This document shows positions 25,915 to 34,240 of a DNA stretch of 58,736 nucleotides, piece by piece. Every line of letters begins with the position of its first letter. Position 1 is the stretch's first letter. The position numbers and the translations under genes are program-made. The notes below the pieces were generated by a model. It was not told the DNA's origin, did not search any database, and saw only the letters and a program-made list of their open reading frames with translations. The DNA comes from Jiangella aurantiaca (GTDB lineage Bacteria; Actinomycetota; Actinomycetes; Jiangellales; Jiangellaceae): assembly GCF_004349105.1 (NCBI RefSeq), contig NZ_SMLB01000036.1, positions 1-58,736 of the forward strand. The letters are read 5' to 3'.

Positions 25915-27159
25915 TCAGCCGCGAGGATCGGCGACGGTGCCGAGGAAGAGGATCGTCCCGGTCTCGCTGTCGGAGATCGTGAACGCGAACGGCCGATCCA
26001 CCCGGAACGGCCAGCCCGCCGAGACGTCCATCATCCCGCCGGTGACGGCGGCGGCCTCGGTGCCGGCCTCGTCGACACGGATGTAGGTCTTCTGCGCGAC
26101 GACGCTGAGAGACGGGTTCACCGGTGACATCGGGGTGAAGTCGCCGCCGCCGAACGCCCTGTCCATGCCGAGGGCGATGAGCGCGTCGTTGAGCTCCGCC
26201 TCCCACTCCAGCTCGAACCGCGGCAGCGCCAACTCGTCGATCTTCGTGGGCTCGAGCGCGGCGACGGCGGCGGCCCATTCCGTCGCGTCGAGCGACGCGA
26301 GCAGCTGCGGCAACCCGAAGCCGTCGTCGGGTAGCAGGATCTCCATGGCGTACCGCTCGTCCTCGCCGTAGGGGAGCCGCAGCATCTGGTAGCCGTCGCG
26401 CTGGGCGAGCGGCAGGTAGGTCGTGGGGAGATGCATGATCGGCACCGTCGACGTGGTGCCGTCGGTCAGCCGGAAGCCGCCGTCGCGGGTGTCGCCCGGG
26501 TCGAACGGGGTGGTCCATGCGCCGAGGAAGTAGACGGCGTTCGCCAGCACCAGCACGGCCCTCGGATCCGGGAGCCGGAGTTCCTCGGCGATGCCGTCGA
26601 TGCGGTCATCGGTCTGGTCCCGCACCCAGGCGTCGATCTCGTCGGCCGTCTCCTGCGCGCCGAGGTCGGCCTCGGCGACGGTGGCGCCGAAGGAGTCGCG
26701 CGTGAACGCGAGATAGTCGTCCTCGAACGGCACGCCCGGCTGGGCCCACAGCGCGTTGGCGGTGGAGAGGGTGACGTCGTCGGTGTCGGCCAGTTCGCGT
26801 AACAGGGCGCCGACGCGGACGTCGCGGGAGTCCTCGAGATGCAGCACGGCGGCCATCTCGTCGGCCGTCTGCCCGCCGGCTCCGGCCAGCACCATCGCCA
26901 GCAGCGCCGCCGCCGACACCGGCGACGTGACGGTGTTCTCCGTCCCGTCGGTCAGCTGACCGAGCAGCTCGAAGCCGAACTCGTTGACCGACGTCCCGAC
27001 GGCGTCTGCGTCGCCTGGCGCGACGTCGGTCACCAGCTCCATCCTGGCCGCGGCCGCTGCGCCGTCACCCGACGGGTTCTCGGGCGACGCGTTCGTTCCA
27101 CAGGCCGCGACCAGCAGCCCGCCGGCCAGGATGCCGGCGATCAGGCGGGTGTAGGACAT
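25915..27159 (-). CDS. Serpin lipoprotein 1
   Basis: This 414-residue serine protease inhibitor is predicted to be anchored outside the membrane by a lipobox (GGLLVAAC). A short Ser/Gly/Ala linker leads into a full-length serpin fold, with NTVTSPVSAAALLAMVLAGAGG, NALWAQ, NAVYFLGAWTTPF and RPFAFTISDS. The reactive-loop hinge DEAGTEAAAVTG (from residue 363) has the small residues needed for loop insertion, so inhibition is likely. Counting P17 from the hinge Glu places P1 at Ser within GGMMDVSAGWP. It is the last of three tandem paralogues, 24 bp after serpin 2. The target protease is unknown. Confidence 0.93.
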   Translation of the reverse strand: MSYTRLIAGILAGGLLVAACGTNASPENPSGDGAAAAARMELVTDVAPGDADAVGTSVNEFGFELLGQLTDGTENTVTSPVSAAALLAMVLAGAGGQTADEMAAVLHLEDSRDVRVGALLRELADTDDVTLSTANALWAQPGVPFEDDYLAFTRDSFGATVAEADLGAQETADEIDAWVRDQTDDRIDGIAEELRLPDPRAVLVLANAVYFLGAWTTPFDPGDTRDGGFRLTDGTTSTVPIMHLPTTYLPLAQRDGYQMLRLPYGEDERYAMEILLPDDGFGLPQLLASLDATEWAAAVAALEPTKIDELALPRFELEWEAELNDALIALGMDRAFGGGDFTPMSPVNPSLSVVAQKTYIRVDEAGTEAAAVTGGMMDVSAGWPFRVDRPFAFTISDSETGTILFLGTVADPRG

Positions 27160-27183
27160 GTCGGCCCCCTCGACGACAGTGGG

Positions 27184-28422
27184 TCAGCCGCGCGGATCGG
27201 TCACGGTGCCGAGGAACAGGATCGTGCCGGTCTGGCTGTCGGAGATGGTGAACGCGAACGGCCGATCCACCCGGAAGCTGTTGCCGCCGGCCGACTCCGC
27301 CATGACCCCGCCGGTGACGGCGGCCGCCTCGGTGCCGGCCTCGTCGACCCGGATGTAGGTCTTCTGCACGACGGTTGCCAGGAACGGGTTCTCCGGCGAC
27401 ATCGGCGTGAAGTCGCCGCCGCCGAACGCGCTGTCCATGCCGAGGCTGCGGAGCGGCTTGGTGAGCTCCGCCTTCCACTCCAGCTCGAATCGTGGCAGCG
27501 CCAGCTCCCTCAGGTGTTGCTCCTGCAGCTCGCCGACGGCGGCCGCCCACTCGGCGGCGTCGAGCGATGCGAGCAGCTGCGGCACTCCGGAGCCGTCGTC
27601 CGGGAGCAGGATCTCCATGGCGTACCGCTCGTCCTCACCGTACGGGAGCCGCAGCATGCGGTAGCCGTCGCGCTGGGCGACCGGGAGGTCGACCTCGGTG
27701 CGGTGCATGAGCGGGACGTCGGCCGTGCTGTCGTCGGCCAGCCGGAACGGCTCGTCCCTGGTCTCGTTGGGGTCGAACTGGGTGGTCCACGTGCCGAGGA
27801 AGTAGACCGCGTTCAGCAGCACCAGGACGGCGTCGCCGCTGGGCAGCCCAAGGTCCGCTGCGATGCCGTCGATGCGGTCCTCCGTCTGGTCCCGGACCCA
27901 GGCGTCGATCTCGTCGGCCGTCTCCTGCGACCCGAGATCGGCATTGTCGATCGTGGCGCCGAAGGAGTCGCGGGCGAAGGCCAGGTAGTTCTCCTCGAAC
28001 GGGTAGCCCTGCTGGGCCCACAGCGCGTTGGCGACGGACAGCGTGACGTCGTCGGTGTCGGCAAGCTCGCGCAGCAGCGCCCCGACCCGGACATCCCGCG
28101 AGTCGTCGAGGTGCAGGACGGTGGCCATCTCGTCCGCCGTCTGGCCGCCGGCCCCGGCGAGCACCATGGCCAGCAGCGCGGCCGCGGAGACCGGCGACGT
28201 GACGGTGTTCTGCGTCCCGTCGGTCAACTGGCCGAGCAGATCGAAGCCGAACTCGTTCACCGACGAGCCGACAGCGCCGGCGTCGGCCGGATCGAGGTCG
28301 GCGACCAGCTGCAAGGGCGCGGCGCTGCCAGCGGACCCCGAGCCGGGCGACTCGGCCGTTCCGCAGGCCGTGGCGATCAGCCCGCCGGCGACGATGCCGG
28401 CGATCAAGCGGGTGTACGACAT
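27184..28422 (-). CDS. Serpin lipoprotein 2
   Basis: This 412-residue paralogue of serpin 1 shares the same signal (MSYTRLIAGIVAGG, lipobox IATAC) and the same inhibitory hinge (DEAGTEAAAVTG, from about residue 360). The loop then diverges to GGVMAESAGGNS, with P1 again near Ser, before the shared FRVDRPFAFTISDS. The ATG at 28422 has TTGGGGGCAG upstream; a GTG four codons earlier is less likely. Signal peptide and body are closest to serpin 1, so these two come from the more recent duplication. It is 21 bp from serpin 3, so the three are co-transcribed. Confidence 0.93.
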   Translation of the reverse strand: MSYTRLIAGIVAGGLIATACGTAESPGSGSAGSAAPLQLVADLDPADAGAVGSSVNEFGFDLLGQLTDGTQNTVTSPVSAAALLAMVLAGAGGQTADEMATVLHLDDSRDVRVGALLRELADTDDVTLSVANALWAQQGYPFEENYLAFARDSFGATIDNADLGSQETADEIDAWVRDQTEDRIDGIAADLGLPSGDAVLVLLNAVYFLGTWTTQFDPNETRDEPFRLADDSTADVPLMHRTEVDLPVAQRDGYRMLRLPYGEDERYAMEILLPDDGSGVPQLLASLDAAEWAAAVGELQEQHLRELALPRFELEWKAELTKPLRSLGMDSAFGGGDFTPMSPENPFLATVVQKTYIRVDEAGTEAAAVTGGVMAESAGGNSFRVDRPFAFTISDSQTGTILFLGTVTDPRG

Positions 28423-28443
28423 GTCTGCCCCCAAGGGTGTGCC

Positions 28444-29739
28444 TCAGCCGCGCGGGTCGGTCACCGCCCCGAGGAAGACGATGGTGCCCGTCTGGCTGTC
28501 GGAGATGGTGAACGCGAACGGCCGGTCGACGCGGAAGCTCTCGCCGGTCACCGCCGTCGACCGCATGGCACCGCCGGTGACCGCCGCGGCCTCGGTGCCG
28601 GCCTCGTCGACGCGGATGTAGGTCTTCTGCACGACGCTGTCGAGCACCGGGTTCGACGGCGACATCGGCCGGAAGTCGCCGCCCGCGAACGCCGTGCCCA
28701 TGCCGAGCGCCGTCAGGGCGTCGGTCAGCTCGCCCTTCCACTCCAGTTCGAACTTCGGGACGGCGACGGTGCTCTGCTCGGTGGGGGTGAGGGCGGCGAC
28801 CGCGGCAGCCCACTCGGTCGCGTCGAGCGTCGACAGCAGGTGCGGCAGGCTCGAGTCGGTGTCGGGAAGCATGATCTCCATGCCGTACCGGCCGTCGTCG
28901 CCGTAGGGGAGCCGCAGCATCCGGTATCCGTCGCGCTGCGTCACCGGGAACGTCTGGTCGCGCAGGTGCATGAGTGGCACGTCGGCGGTGCCGCCGTCGG
29001 CCAAGGTGAACGGCTCGTCGCGGGTGTCGGCGGGGTCGAACTGGGTGGTCCAGGTACCGAGGAAGTAGACGGCGTTGAGCAGGACCAGGCCGGCTTCGGG
29101 GTCGGGCAGGCCGAGGTCGGTGGCGATGCCGTCGATGCGGTCCTCGGTGTGCTCGCGGACCCACGCGTCGATCGCGTCGGCGGACTCGGGCGACCCGAGA
29201 TCGGCCTTCTCGGCGGTCGCCCCGAAGGTGTCGCGCACGAAGGTGAGGTAGTCGCCCTCGATCTCGAAGCCCTCGTCCGCCCACAGCGCGTTGGCCGGCG
29301 CGAGCGTGACGTCGTCGGTGTCGGCGAGCTGTCGCAGCAATGCCCCGACCCGCACGTCGCGGGCGTCCTCCAGGTGCAGGGTTCCGGCCATCGCCGCGGC
29401 GGTGTCTCCGCCGGCGCCGGCCAGCACCATGGCCAGCAGGGCCGCGGCCGAGACCGGCGAGGTCACGGTGTTCTCGTCGCCGGCGGCGAGCCGGCCGAGC
29501 AGGTCGAAGCCGAACTGGTTGACGGATGCGCCAACGGTGCCGGCGTCGGCCGGCGCGAGGTCGGCGACGACGTCGATGCGCGGCGCCGGCCCCGGTTCGG
29601 CGGTCGGCGACGTGGCGGCCTCGCCCGCGCCCGAGCCCGGCGCGCCGCTGCCGTCGTCCTCACCGGCCGGGCCGGAGCCGCAGCCGGCGACCAGTAATGC
29701 ACCGGCGAGCACCGCCGTGAGCACGCGGGGCAGGGACAT
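28444..29739 (-). CDS. Serpin lipoprotein 3
   Basis: This 431-residue protein is the first transcribed and most divergent of the three serpins. It has lipobox LLVAGC, a longer Gly/Ser/Pro/Glu linker (about residues 20-58) and the serpin core. The hinge is identical (DEAGTEAAAVTG), but the reactive loop reads GGAMRSTAVTGES, placing a basic residue at P3 and Thr near P1. GGAGGTG precedes the ATG at 29739. Upstream lies the 105-bp repeat element and then the second cytochrome b gene, so a promoter within 29740-29786 or the repeat itself may drive the serpin group. Confidence 0.93.
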   Translation of the reverse strand: MSLPRVLTAVLAGALLVAGCGSGPAGEDDGSGAPGSGAGEAATSPTAEPGPAPRIDVVADLAPADAGTVGASVNQFGFDLLGRLAAGDENTVTSPVSAAALLAMVLAGAGGDTAAAMAGTLHLEDARDVRVGALLRQLADTDDVTLAPANALWADEGFEIEGDYLTFVRDTFGATAEKADLGSPESADAIDAWVREHTEDRIDGIATDLGLPDPEAGLVLLNAVYFLGTWTTQFDPADTRDEPFTLADGGTADVPLMHLRDQTFPVTQRDGYRMLRLPYGDDGRYGMEIMLPDTDSSLPHLLSTLDATEWAAAVAALTPTEQSTVAVPKFELEWKGELTDALTALGMGTAFAGGDFRPMSPSNPVLDSVVQKTYIRVDEAGTEAAAVTGGAMRSTAVTGESFRVDRPFAFTISDSQTGTIVFLGAVTDPRG

Positions 29740-29786
29740 GGACGCACCTCCGGGACGACAGTCCAGCTCAGCCTTCTTGAGAACTC

Positions 29787-29891
29787 GGGGTCATGCAACG
29801 ACCTCTCACGCTCTCCAGCCGACTTACGCACTGGACCGAGGACTCAGGGGGACCTTCGGGCCCCCATCACCCGTCGGTGTTGCAGAACCCC
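29787..29891. repeat. Copy A of a ~104-bp element with inverted-repeat ends
   Basis: Ends GGGGTCATGCAAC and GTTGCAGAACCCC are inverted repeats. The interior shares CTGGACCGAGGACTC, GGGGGACCTTCGG and CCCGTCGGT with copy B at 32028-32130, in the same orientation. The core GGGGGACCTTCGGGCCCCC is itself an imperfect palindrome reminiscent of dormancy-regulator (DosR-like) sites. The element abuts the stop codon of the cytochrome b paralogue and lies 48 bp upstream of serpin 3. Confidence 0.85.
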
Positions 29892-31448
29892 TCATTGCTC
29901 CTTTACTTGGACGCCGCCGGAGACGGGTCGGTTGCCGGGGAGATCGGCGAAGTAGAAATGAGACGCCAGAGCGCGCCGCCGGTCGGCGCGGTAGTGCGGG
30001 TTCGGGATGCCCTGCGCGTCGGCCGGTGCGCCGGCCCCGGCGGGCACCAGCGCCGCGCGCGGCGCCCGCCGCTCCGCCTCCTGTGGAGTGAGCGGCCGGT
30101 GCAGCTCGCTGAACCCGCCCTCGGGACTGACGACGACGATCCCGGTCGCGTGCCCGTGGCGCAGCTCCTCCAGGTCGCGCATCCGCAGGCCCAGGCAGAT
30201 CCGCTTCGTCGCCCAGAACACCAGCGGCGGTGCGACGACGACGGCGGCCTGCAGGAACCGGACCAGCGGCTCGAGCGGGACGTGCAGCAGCGTGGCGACG
30301 ACGTCGGTGGCGCCGGCGATCCACAGCACCAGGTAGAACGCGACGAACGCGGCCACCAGGGCGGTGCGGACCGGCATGTCCCGGGGCCGGTCGAGGACGT
30401 CAGGGTCGCGGCGGTCGCCAGTGGCCCACTGCTCGAACCACGGGTACAGCGCGAGTGACGCCAGGAGCACGCCGGGCAGCACCATGACAGGGACGACGAC
30501 GCTCAGCGTCAGCGTGTAGCCGAACACGTCGAGCTCCCACGGTGGCATCAACCGCACGGCGCCGTCGAGGAACCCGAGGTACCACGGCGGCCGGCTGCCG
30601 GCCGGCGCCTGCGCTGCGTCGAACGGCCCCCACAGCCAGACCGGGTTGACCTGGACGGCCGCCGCCATCGCGACGATAGCGCCCGAGATCAGCAGCGCCA
30701 GTCCGCCCATCCGCGCGGCGTACCGCGGGAGCGGATCGCCGGCCGGCTCCTCCTCCGCCTGCCACCGCCGGTAGGCGAGCACCAGCCAGACGGCGGCCAG
30801 GCCGATGATCAGCGCCGGCAGTATCCACACGTGCAACGTGGTCAGCCGGCCGATGATCTGGTCGCCCGGGAACTCGTCGCCGAACACCAGCCACGACAGC
30901 CAGGTCCCGATCACCGGCGTGGCCAGCAGGTAGCCCTCGGTGACCCGCAGCCCGGTCCCGGACTGCATGTCGTCGGGCAGCGAGTGGCCGAGGTACGCCT
31001 CGGCGATGCCCAGCACCAGCAGCGCCAGCAGGATCAGCCAGCCGATCCGCCGGTACCCGCGGAACGCGCCGGCGAGGAACACCCGCAGCAGGTGCGCCGA
31101 CAGCGCGGCGATGAACACCAGCGACGCCCAGTGGTGGACCTGGCGGACGAGCAGCCCGCCCGGCACCTCCAGCGAGATGCGCACCGTCGACGCGTAGGCC
31201 TCGGACATCGTCACGCCGCGCAGGGGGCCGTAGTCGCCGGCGTACACGACTTGCCGCATGGACGGCTCGAACCAGAACGCCAGCAGTACGCCGGACACCA
31301 GCACCAGCAGGAAGCTGATGATCGCCAGCGGGGCGAACAGGTCGGTCCACCGCTGCGGCACCGGCAGCCGGCGCCGGGTCATCGGGCCGTGCCGGTCGGC
31401 CAGGCCGACCACCGCGGTGACCATCGGGTGTTTCGTCGGGTCGGGCAT
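29892..31448 (-). CDS. Second, degenerate cytochrome b (QcrB paralogue)
   Basis: This 518-residue paralogue of qcrB is alignable over its full length, including the C-terminal extension (GIPNPHYRADRRRALASHFYF). Heme ligands H105 and H119 in helix B and H206 in helix D are kept, but the fourth ligand is Trp (W221, in GLAAVWLVLAY). The quinol-site motif reads PPWY (287-290) instead of PDWY. Loss of a heme bH ligand and of the motif acid argues against normal quinol oxidation. No Rieske or cytochrome c gene accompanies it. The ATG at 31448 has GAGGAG upstream. Its role may be an alternative redox or assembly function; unknown. Confidence 0.9.
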   Translation of the reverse strand: MPDPTKHPMVTAVVGLADRHGPMTRRRLPVPQRWTDLFAPLAIISFLLVLVSGVLLAFWFEPSMRQVVYAGDYGPLRGVTMSEAYASTVRISLEVPGGLLVRQVHHWASLVFIAALSAHLLRVFLAGAFRGYRRIGWLILLALLVLGIAEAYLGHSLPDDMQSGTGLRVTEGYLLATPVIGTWLSWLVFGDEFPGDQIIGRLTTLHVWILPALIIGLAAVWLVLAYRRWQAEEEPAGDPLPRYAARMGGLALLISGAIVAMAAAVQVNPVWLWGPFDAAQAPAGSRPPWYLGFLDGAVRLMPPWELDVFGYTLTLSVVVPVMVLPGVLLASLALYPWFEQWATGDRRDPDVLDRPRDMPVRTALVAAFVAFYLVLWIAGATDVVATLLHVPLEPLVRFLQAAVVVAPPLVFWATKRICLGLRMRDLEELRHGHATGIVVVSPEGGFSELHRPLTPQEAERRAPRAALVPAGAGAPADAQGIPNPHYRADRRRALASHFYFADLPGNRPVSGGVQVKEQ

Positions 31449-31597
31449 GCCGCACTCCTCGCGATTCGCTCCTACCACTAGGACTTGTGCGGGGCCGGGA
31501 TTGTGACATGACGTCGATCACGTCCGTAGTCTGCGGTGATGCCGCCGACCGCGAGGTTCCAGGATGCGGCGAGCCCCTCGACGGAATGGGAGACCGC

Positions 31598-31981
31598 ATG
31601 GCGTCGGCGATCGATCTCATGGACGACACGTTCGTGGTGGCTGATCGGGCCGAGCTGGCGGCGTACGTCCGCGACCCGGCGGTCTGGCGGGAGTGGTGGC
31701 CGCAACTGACCCTCGCCGTCCGCCAGGACCGCGGCCTGGAGGGCATGCGCTGGACCGTCACCGGTGAGCTGACCGGCAGCACGGAGCTGTGGCTGGAGCG
31801 GTGGGGCGACGGCGTCCTCGTCCACTGGTTCCTGCGCGCCGACCCGGCGTCGCCACGGGCCCGGCCGGACCGGCTGGCCCGCCGGTACACCGTCGCGTTC
31901 AAGGCGCGCATCCAGGAGCTGAAGGACCGCCTAGAGCAGGGACGACCGGCCGGCGTGCCGCGCCTGCCGCCGGCTCGATAG
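31598..31981 (+). CDS. SRPBCC family protein beside the cytochrome b paralogue
   Basis: This 127-residue protein has a polyketide cyclase-like fold: SAIDLMDDTFVVADRAEL, DPAVWREWWPQLTL, GSTELWLERWGDGVLVHWFLR and a closing helix. It belongs to a family often seen in Actinobacteria, with no known ligand. GGGAG precedes the ATG at 31598; upstream in-frame starts lack support. It is divergent from the cytochrome b paralogue (about 150 bp gap containing GACGT-CGATC-ACGTC). Both genes together are bracketed by the two ~104-bp repeats. Confidence 0.8.
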   Translation: MASAIDLMDDTFVVADRAELAAYVRDPAVWREWWPQLTLAVRQDRGLEGMRWTVTGELTGSTELWLERWGDGVLVHWFLRADPASPRARPDRLARRYTVAFKARIQELKDRLEQGRPAGVPRLPPAR

Positions 31982-32027
31982 TCTGCGATCTCCGCCGGTG
32001 CGGAGGGCCGCAAGCCACTACAGAAGT

Positions 32028-32130
32028 CGGGTTATGCAATGATCACGAACTCTCTCCTGCCACTTTCCGGCCTGGACCGAGGACTCTGGGGGACCTTCGG
32101 CCCCCCGTCGCCCGTCGGTATTGCATAACC
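32028..32130. repeat. Copy B of the ~104-bp element
   Basis: The ends GGGTTATGCAAT and ATTGCATAACCC are perfect 12-bp inverted repeats. Relative to copy A (29787-29891), paired changes occur at the ends (GCAAT/ATTGC here, GCAAC/GTTGC there), which keeps complementarity. The core GGGGGACCTTCGG followed by CCCCCC is shared. It lies 28 bp before the next SRPBCC gene and 46 bp after the previous one. Confidence 0.85.
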
Positions 32131-32158
32131 CTCCAAGGGCAGATGGGACACTTCACAC

Positions 32159-32608
32159 ATGGCTGCGCAGACCACGTCGAGCATCGTCGTCGCGGCGACG
32201 CCTGACCGCATCATGGCCGTCATCGCCGACCTCGAGGCGTACCCGGAGTGGACCGCCTCGGTCCGCGAGGTCGAGGTGCTGACGGTCTACGAGGACAGCG
32301 GGCGGCCGGGCGAGGCGAAGTTCGTCCTCGACGCCGGGCCGATCAAGGACCGCTACACGCTCTCCTACGAGTGGGACGGCGACGACGAGGTCCGGTGGAG
32401 CCTGGTCGAGGGCGGGCTGATCAAGGAGCTCGACGGCTCCTACGCGCTGGCTGCGGTCGACGACTCGAGCACCGAGGTGACGTACCAGCTGACGGTCGAC
32501 GTCGCGATCCCGATGCTCGGGCTGATGAAACGCAAGGCGGAGAAGGTCATCATCGACACGGCTCTGAAAGAGCTGAAGAAGCGCGTCGAGGACGGAGTGG
32601 ACGAGTGA
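32159..32608 (+). CDS. SRPBCC family protein (CoxG/TB16.3-like)
   Basis: This 149-residue START-like protein has the N-terminal SSIVVAATPDRIMAVIADLEAYPEWTASV motif, a curved sheet and a long C-terminal amphipathic helix (RKAEKVIIDTALKELKKRV). The order SRPBCC then PlsC recalls the mycobacterial TB16.3 locus. The ligand is unknown. Its stop overlaps the glucokinase GTG by 4 bp (GTGA), so translation is coupled. Copy B of the repeat lies directly upstream and may hold its promoter. Confidence 0.88.
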   Translation: MAAQTTSSIVVAATPDRIMAVIADLEAYPEWTASVREVEVLTVYEDSGRPGEAKFVLDAGPIKDRYTLSYEWDGDDEVRWSLVEGGLIKELDGSYALAAVDDSSTEVTYQLTVDVAIPMLGLMKRKAEKVIIDTALKELKKRVEDGVDE

Positions 32609-33540
32609 GCCTCACCATCGGGGTCGACGTCGGCGGCACCAAGATCGCGGCCGGCGTCGTGGACGAGAAGGGCGTTATCGGGGCGCGGGCGCGGCGCGAG
32701 ACGCCGTCGCACGATCCCGCGGCGATCGTCGAGACGATCATCGAGGTCACCAAGGAGCTGGCCGACCGGCACGACGTCGAGGCCGTGGGCGTCGGCTCGG
32801 CCGGCTTCATCGACTCCGCCCGCTCGCGGGTGCTGTTCGCGCCGAACCTCGCCTGGCGCGACGTCCCGGTCCGCGACCAGGTCGCCGAGGCCACCGGCCT
32901 GCCCACCGTCGTCGAGAACGACGCCAACGCCGCCGCCTGGGGCGAGTTCCGGTTCGGCGCCGCCGAGGACGTCGACGACATGATCCTGCTGACCATCGGC
33001 ACCGGCGTCGGCGGCGGCGTGGTGCTCGACGGCCAGATCTACCGGGGCGCGCACGGCGTGGCGGCCGAGCTCGGCCACATGCGGGTGGTGCCGGACGGGC
33101 ACCTGTGCGGCTGCGGGCTGCGCGGCTGCCTCGAGGCCTACGCCAGCGGCACCGCCCTCGTGCGTGAGGCGCGCGAGGCGGCCAGCCTGCCGTCGGCCGA
33201 GCGGCTGCTCGAGCTGGCCGGCGGCGACGCGCAGCGCATCACCGGCCCCATGGTCACCGAACTCGCCAACGCCGGCGACGAGCTGGCCATCGTGCTCATC
33301 GCGGAGGTCGGGCGCTGGCTCGGCGAGGCGATGGGCTCGTTCACGGCGGTGTTCGACCCGGCGGCGTTCGTCATCGGCGGTGGCGTCTCCGCGGCCGGCG
33401 ACCTGCTGCTGCGTCCCGCCGAGGAGGCGCTGCGCAAGCACACCACCGGCGCCGGCCACCGGCCGGAGCCGGAGGTGCGGGTGGCGACGCTCGGCAACGA
33501 CGCCGGCGTCATCGGCGCGGCCGACCTCGCCCGGGTGTGA
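32605..33540 (+). CDS. glcK: ROK-family glucokinase
   Basis: This 311-residue sugar kinase has the ATP-binding start TIGVDVGGTKIAAGVV, the substrate aspartate in VENDANAAAWGE, LLTIGTGVGGGVV, and the ROK zinc motif (GHMRVVPDGHLCGCGLRGCLEAY). The family phosphorylates glucose, and in Actinobacteria it often feeds catabolite control. The GTG at 32605 overlaps the SRPBCC stop; a longer frame falls inside that gene. The EEP hydrolase start overlaps its own stop, completing a three-gene overlapping group. Confidence 0.93.
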   Translation: MSLTIGVDVGGTKIAAGVVDEKGVIGARARRETPSHDPAAIVETIIEVTKELADRHDVEAVGVGSAGFIDSARSRVLFAPNLAWRDVPVRDQVAEATGLPTVVENDANAAAWGEFRFGAAEDVDDMILLTIGTGVGGGVVLDGQIYRGAHGVAAELGHMRVVPDGHLCGCGLRGCLEAYASGTALVREAREAASLPSAERLLELAGGDAQRITGPMVTELANAGDELAIVLIAEVGRWLGEAMGSFTAVFDPAAFVIGGGVSAAGDLLLRPAEEALRKHTTGAGHRPEPEVRVATLGNDAGVIGAADLARV

Positions 33541-34229
33541 CGGCCTCGGAACCGGCCGGCACGCTCCGGGTCGTCAGCTACAACGTCCACGGGCTGCGCG
33601 ACGATGGCGCCGCCGTCGCCCGGGTGCTGCGCGAGCTCGACCCGGACGTCGTGTTCGTCCAAGAGCTGCCCAAGGTCCTGCTGTGGCGCGGCCGGGCGGC
33701 GTCGTTCGCCCGGCGCGCCGACCTGCTGTACGCGGCCGGCGGCGGCACGACCGGCGGGACGGCGCTGTTCATGGCGGTCCGGGTCGACCTGCGCGAGGCG
33801 CAGGAGCATCGGCTGCGGCGCACGCCCGGGCTGACCCGGCGCGGCCTGGTACTGGCCCGGCTGGAGAAGGACGGCGTCGCGTTCGCGGCCGGCTCGCTGC
33901 ACCTGGGCCTGGACGCCGGCGAGCGGGCCCGGCACCTGACAGACCTCACCGGCCTGGTGAACCGGCTCGGCGTGGCGACGACGGTGCTCGGCGGCGACCT
34001 CAACGAGCCGCCGACGGCGCCGACGTGGACCCGGCTGGCCTCGCAGTACGCCGACGCCGGCGCCGCCGACCCCACGCCGACGTACTCGGTGGCCCACCCG
34101 CGGCAGCGCGTCGACGGCGTCTTCGTCCGGGGCGCCGAGGTCACGTCCTACCGCGTCGTCGACACCCCGGACGTCCGAGCGGCCAGCGACCACTTCCCGG
34201 TCGTGGCGGAGCTGACGCTCCCGCGCTAG
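33537..34229 (+). CDS. Endonuclease/exonuclease/phosphatase (EEP) family hydrolase
   Basis: This 230-residue Mg-dependent phosphodiesterase-fold enzyme shows the EEP motifs in order: VVSYNVHGL, VFVQELPK, GSLHLGL, GGDLNEPPT and ASDHFPVVAEL. These carry the metal-binding Asn, Glu, Asp, Asn, Asp and His. The substrate (DNA, phospholipid or other phosphoester) cannot be told. It has no signal peptide, so it is cytoplasmic. The GTG start overlaps the glucokinase stop by 4 bp. Confidence 0.88.
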   Translation: MTASEPAGTLRVVSYNVHGLRDDGAAVARVLRELDPDVVFVQELPKVLLWRGRAASFARRADLLYAAGGGTTGGTALFMAVRVDLREAQEHRLRRTPGLTRRGLVLARLEKDGVAFAAGSLHLGLDAGERARHLTDLTGLVNRLGVATTVLGGDLNEPPTAPTWTRLASQYADAGAADPTPTYSVAHPRQRVDGVFVRGAEVTSYRVVDTPDVRAASDHFPVVAELTLPR

Positions 34230-34240
34230 GGTCGCTGGCG

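Noticed and set aside
26839-29697. A 952-codon open frame on the plus strand opposite the three serpin genes
   Set aside because: It is an antisense shadow: the serpin frames have clear domains, lipoboxes and ribosome sites, and the frame repeats only because the serpins are paralogues in GC-rich DNA.
25915-29739. Serpin block as a recent foreign island
   Set aside because: Base composition and codon use look like the neighbours, and no integrase, transposase or tRNA junction is present. Duplication is clear; recent transfer is not.
29892-31448. The cytochrome b paralogue as a pseudogene
   Set aside because: The frame is intact over 518 codons with conserved helices, a good ribosome site and a conserved tail. 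Only specific functional residues differ.
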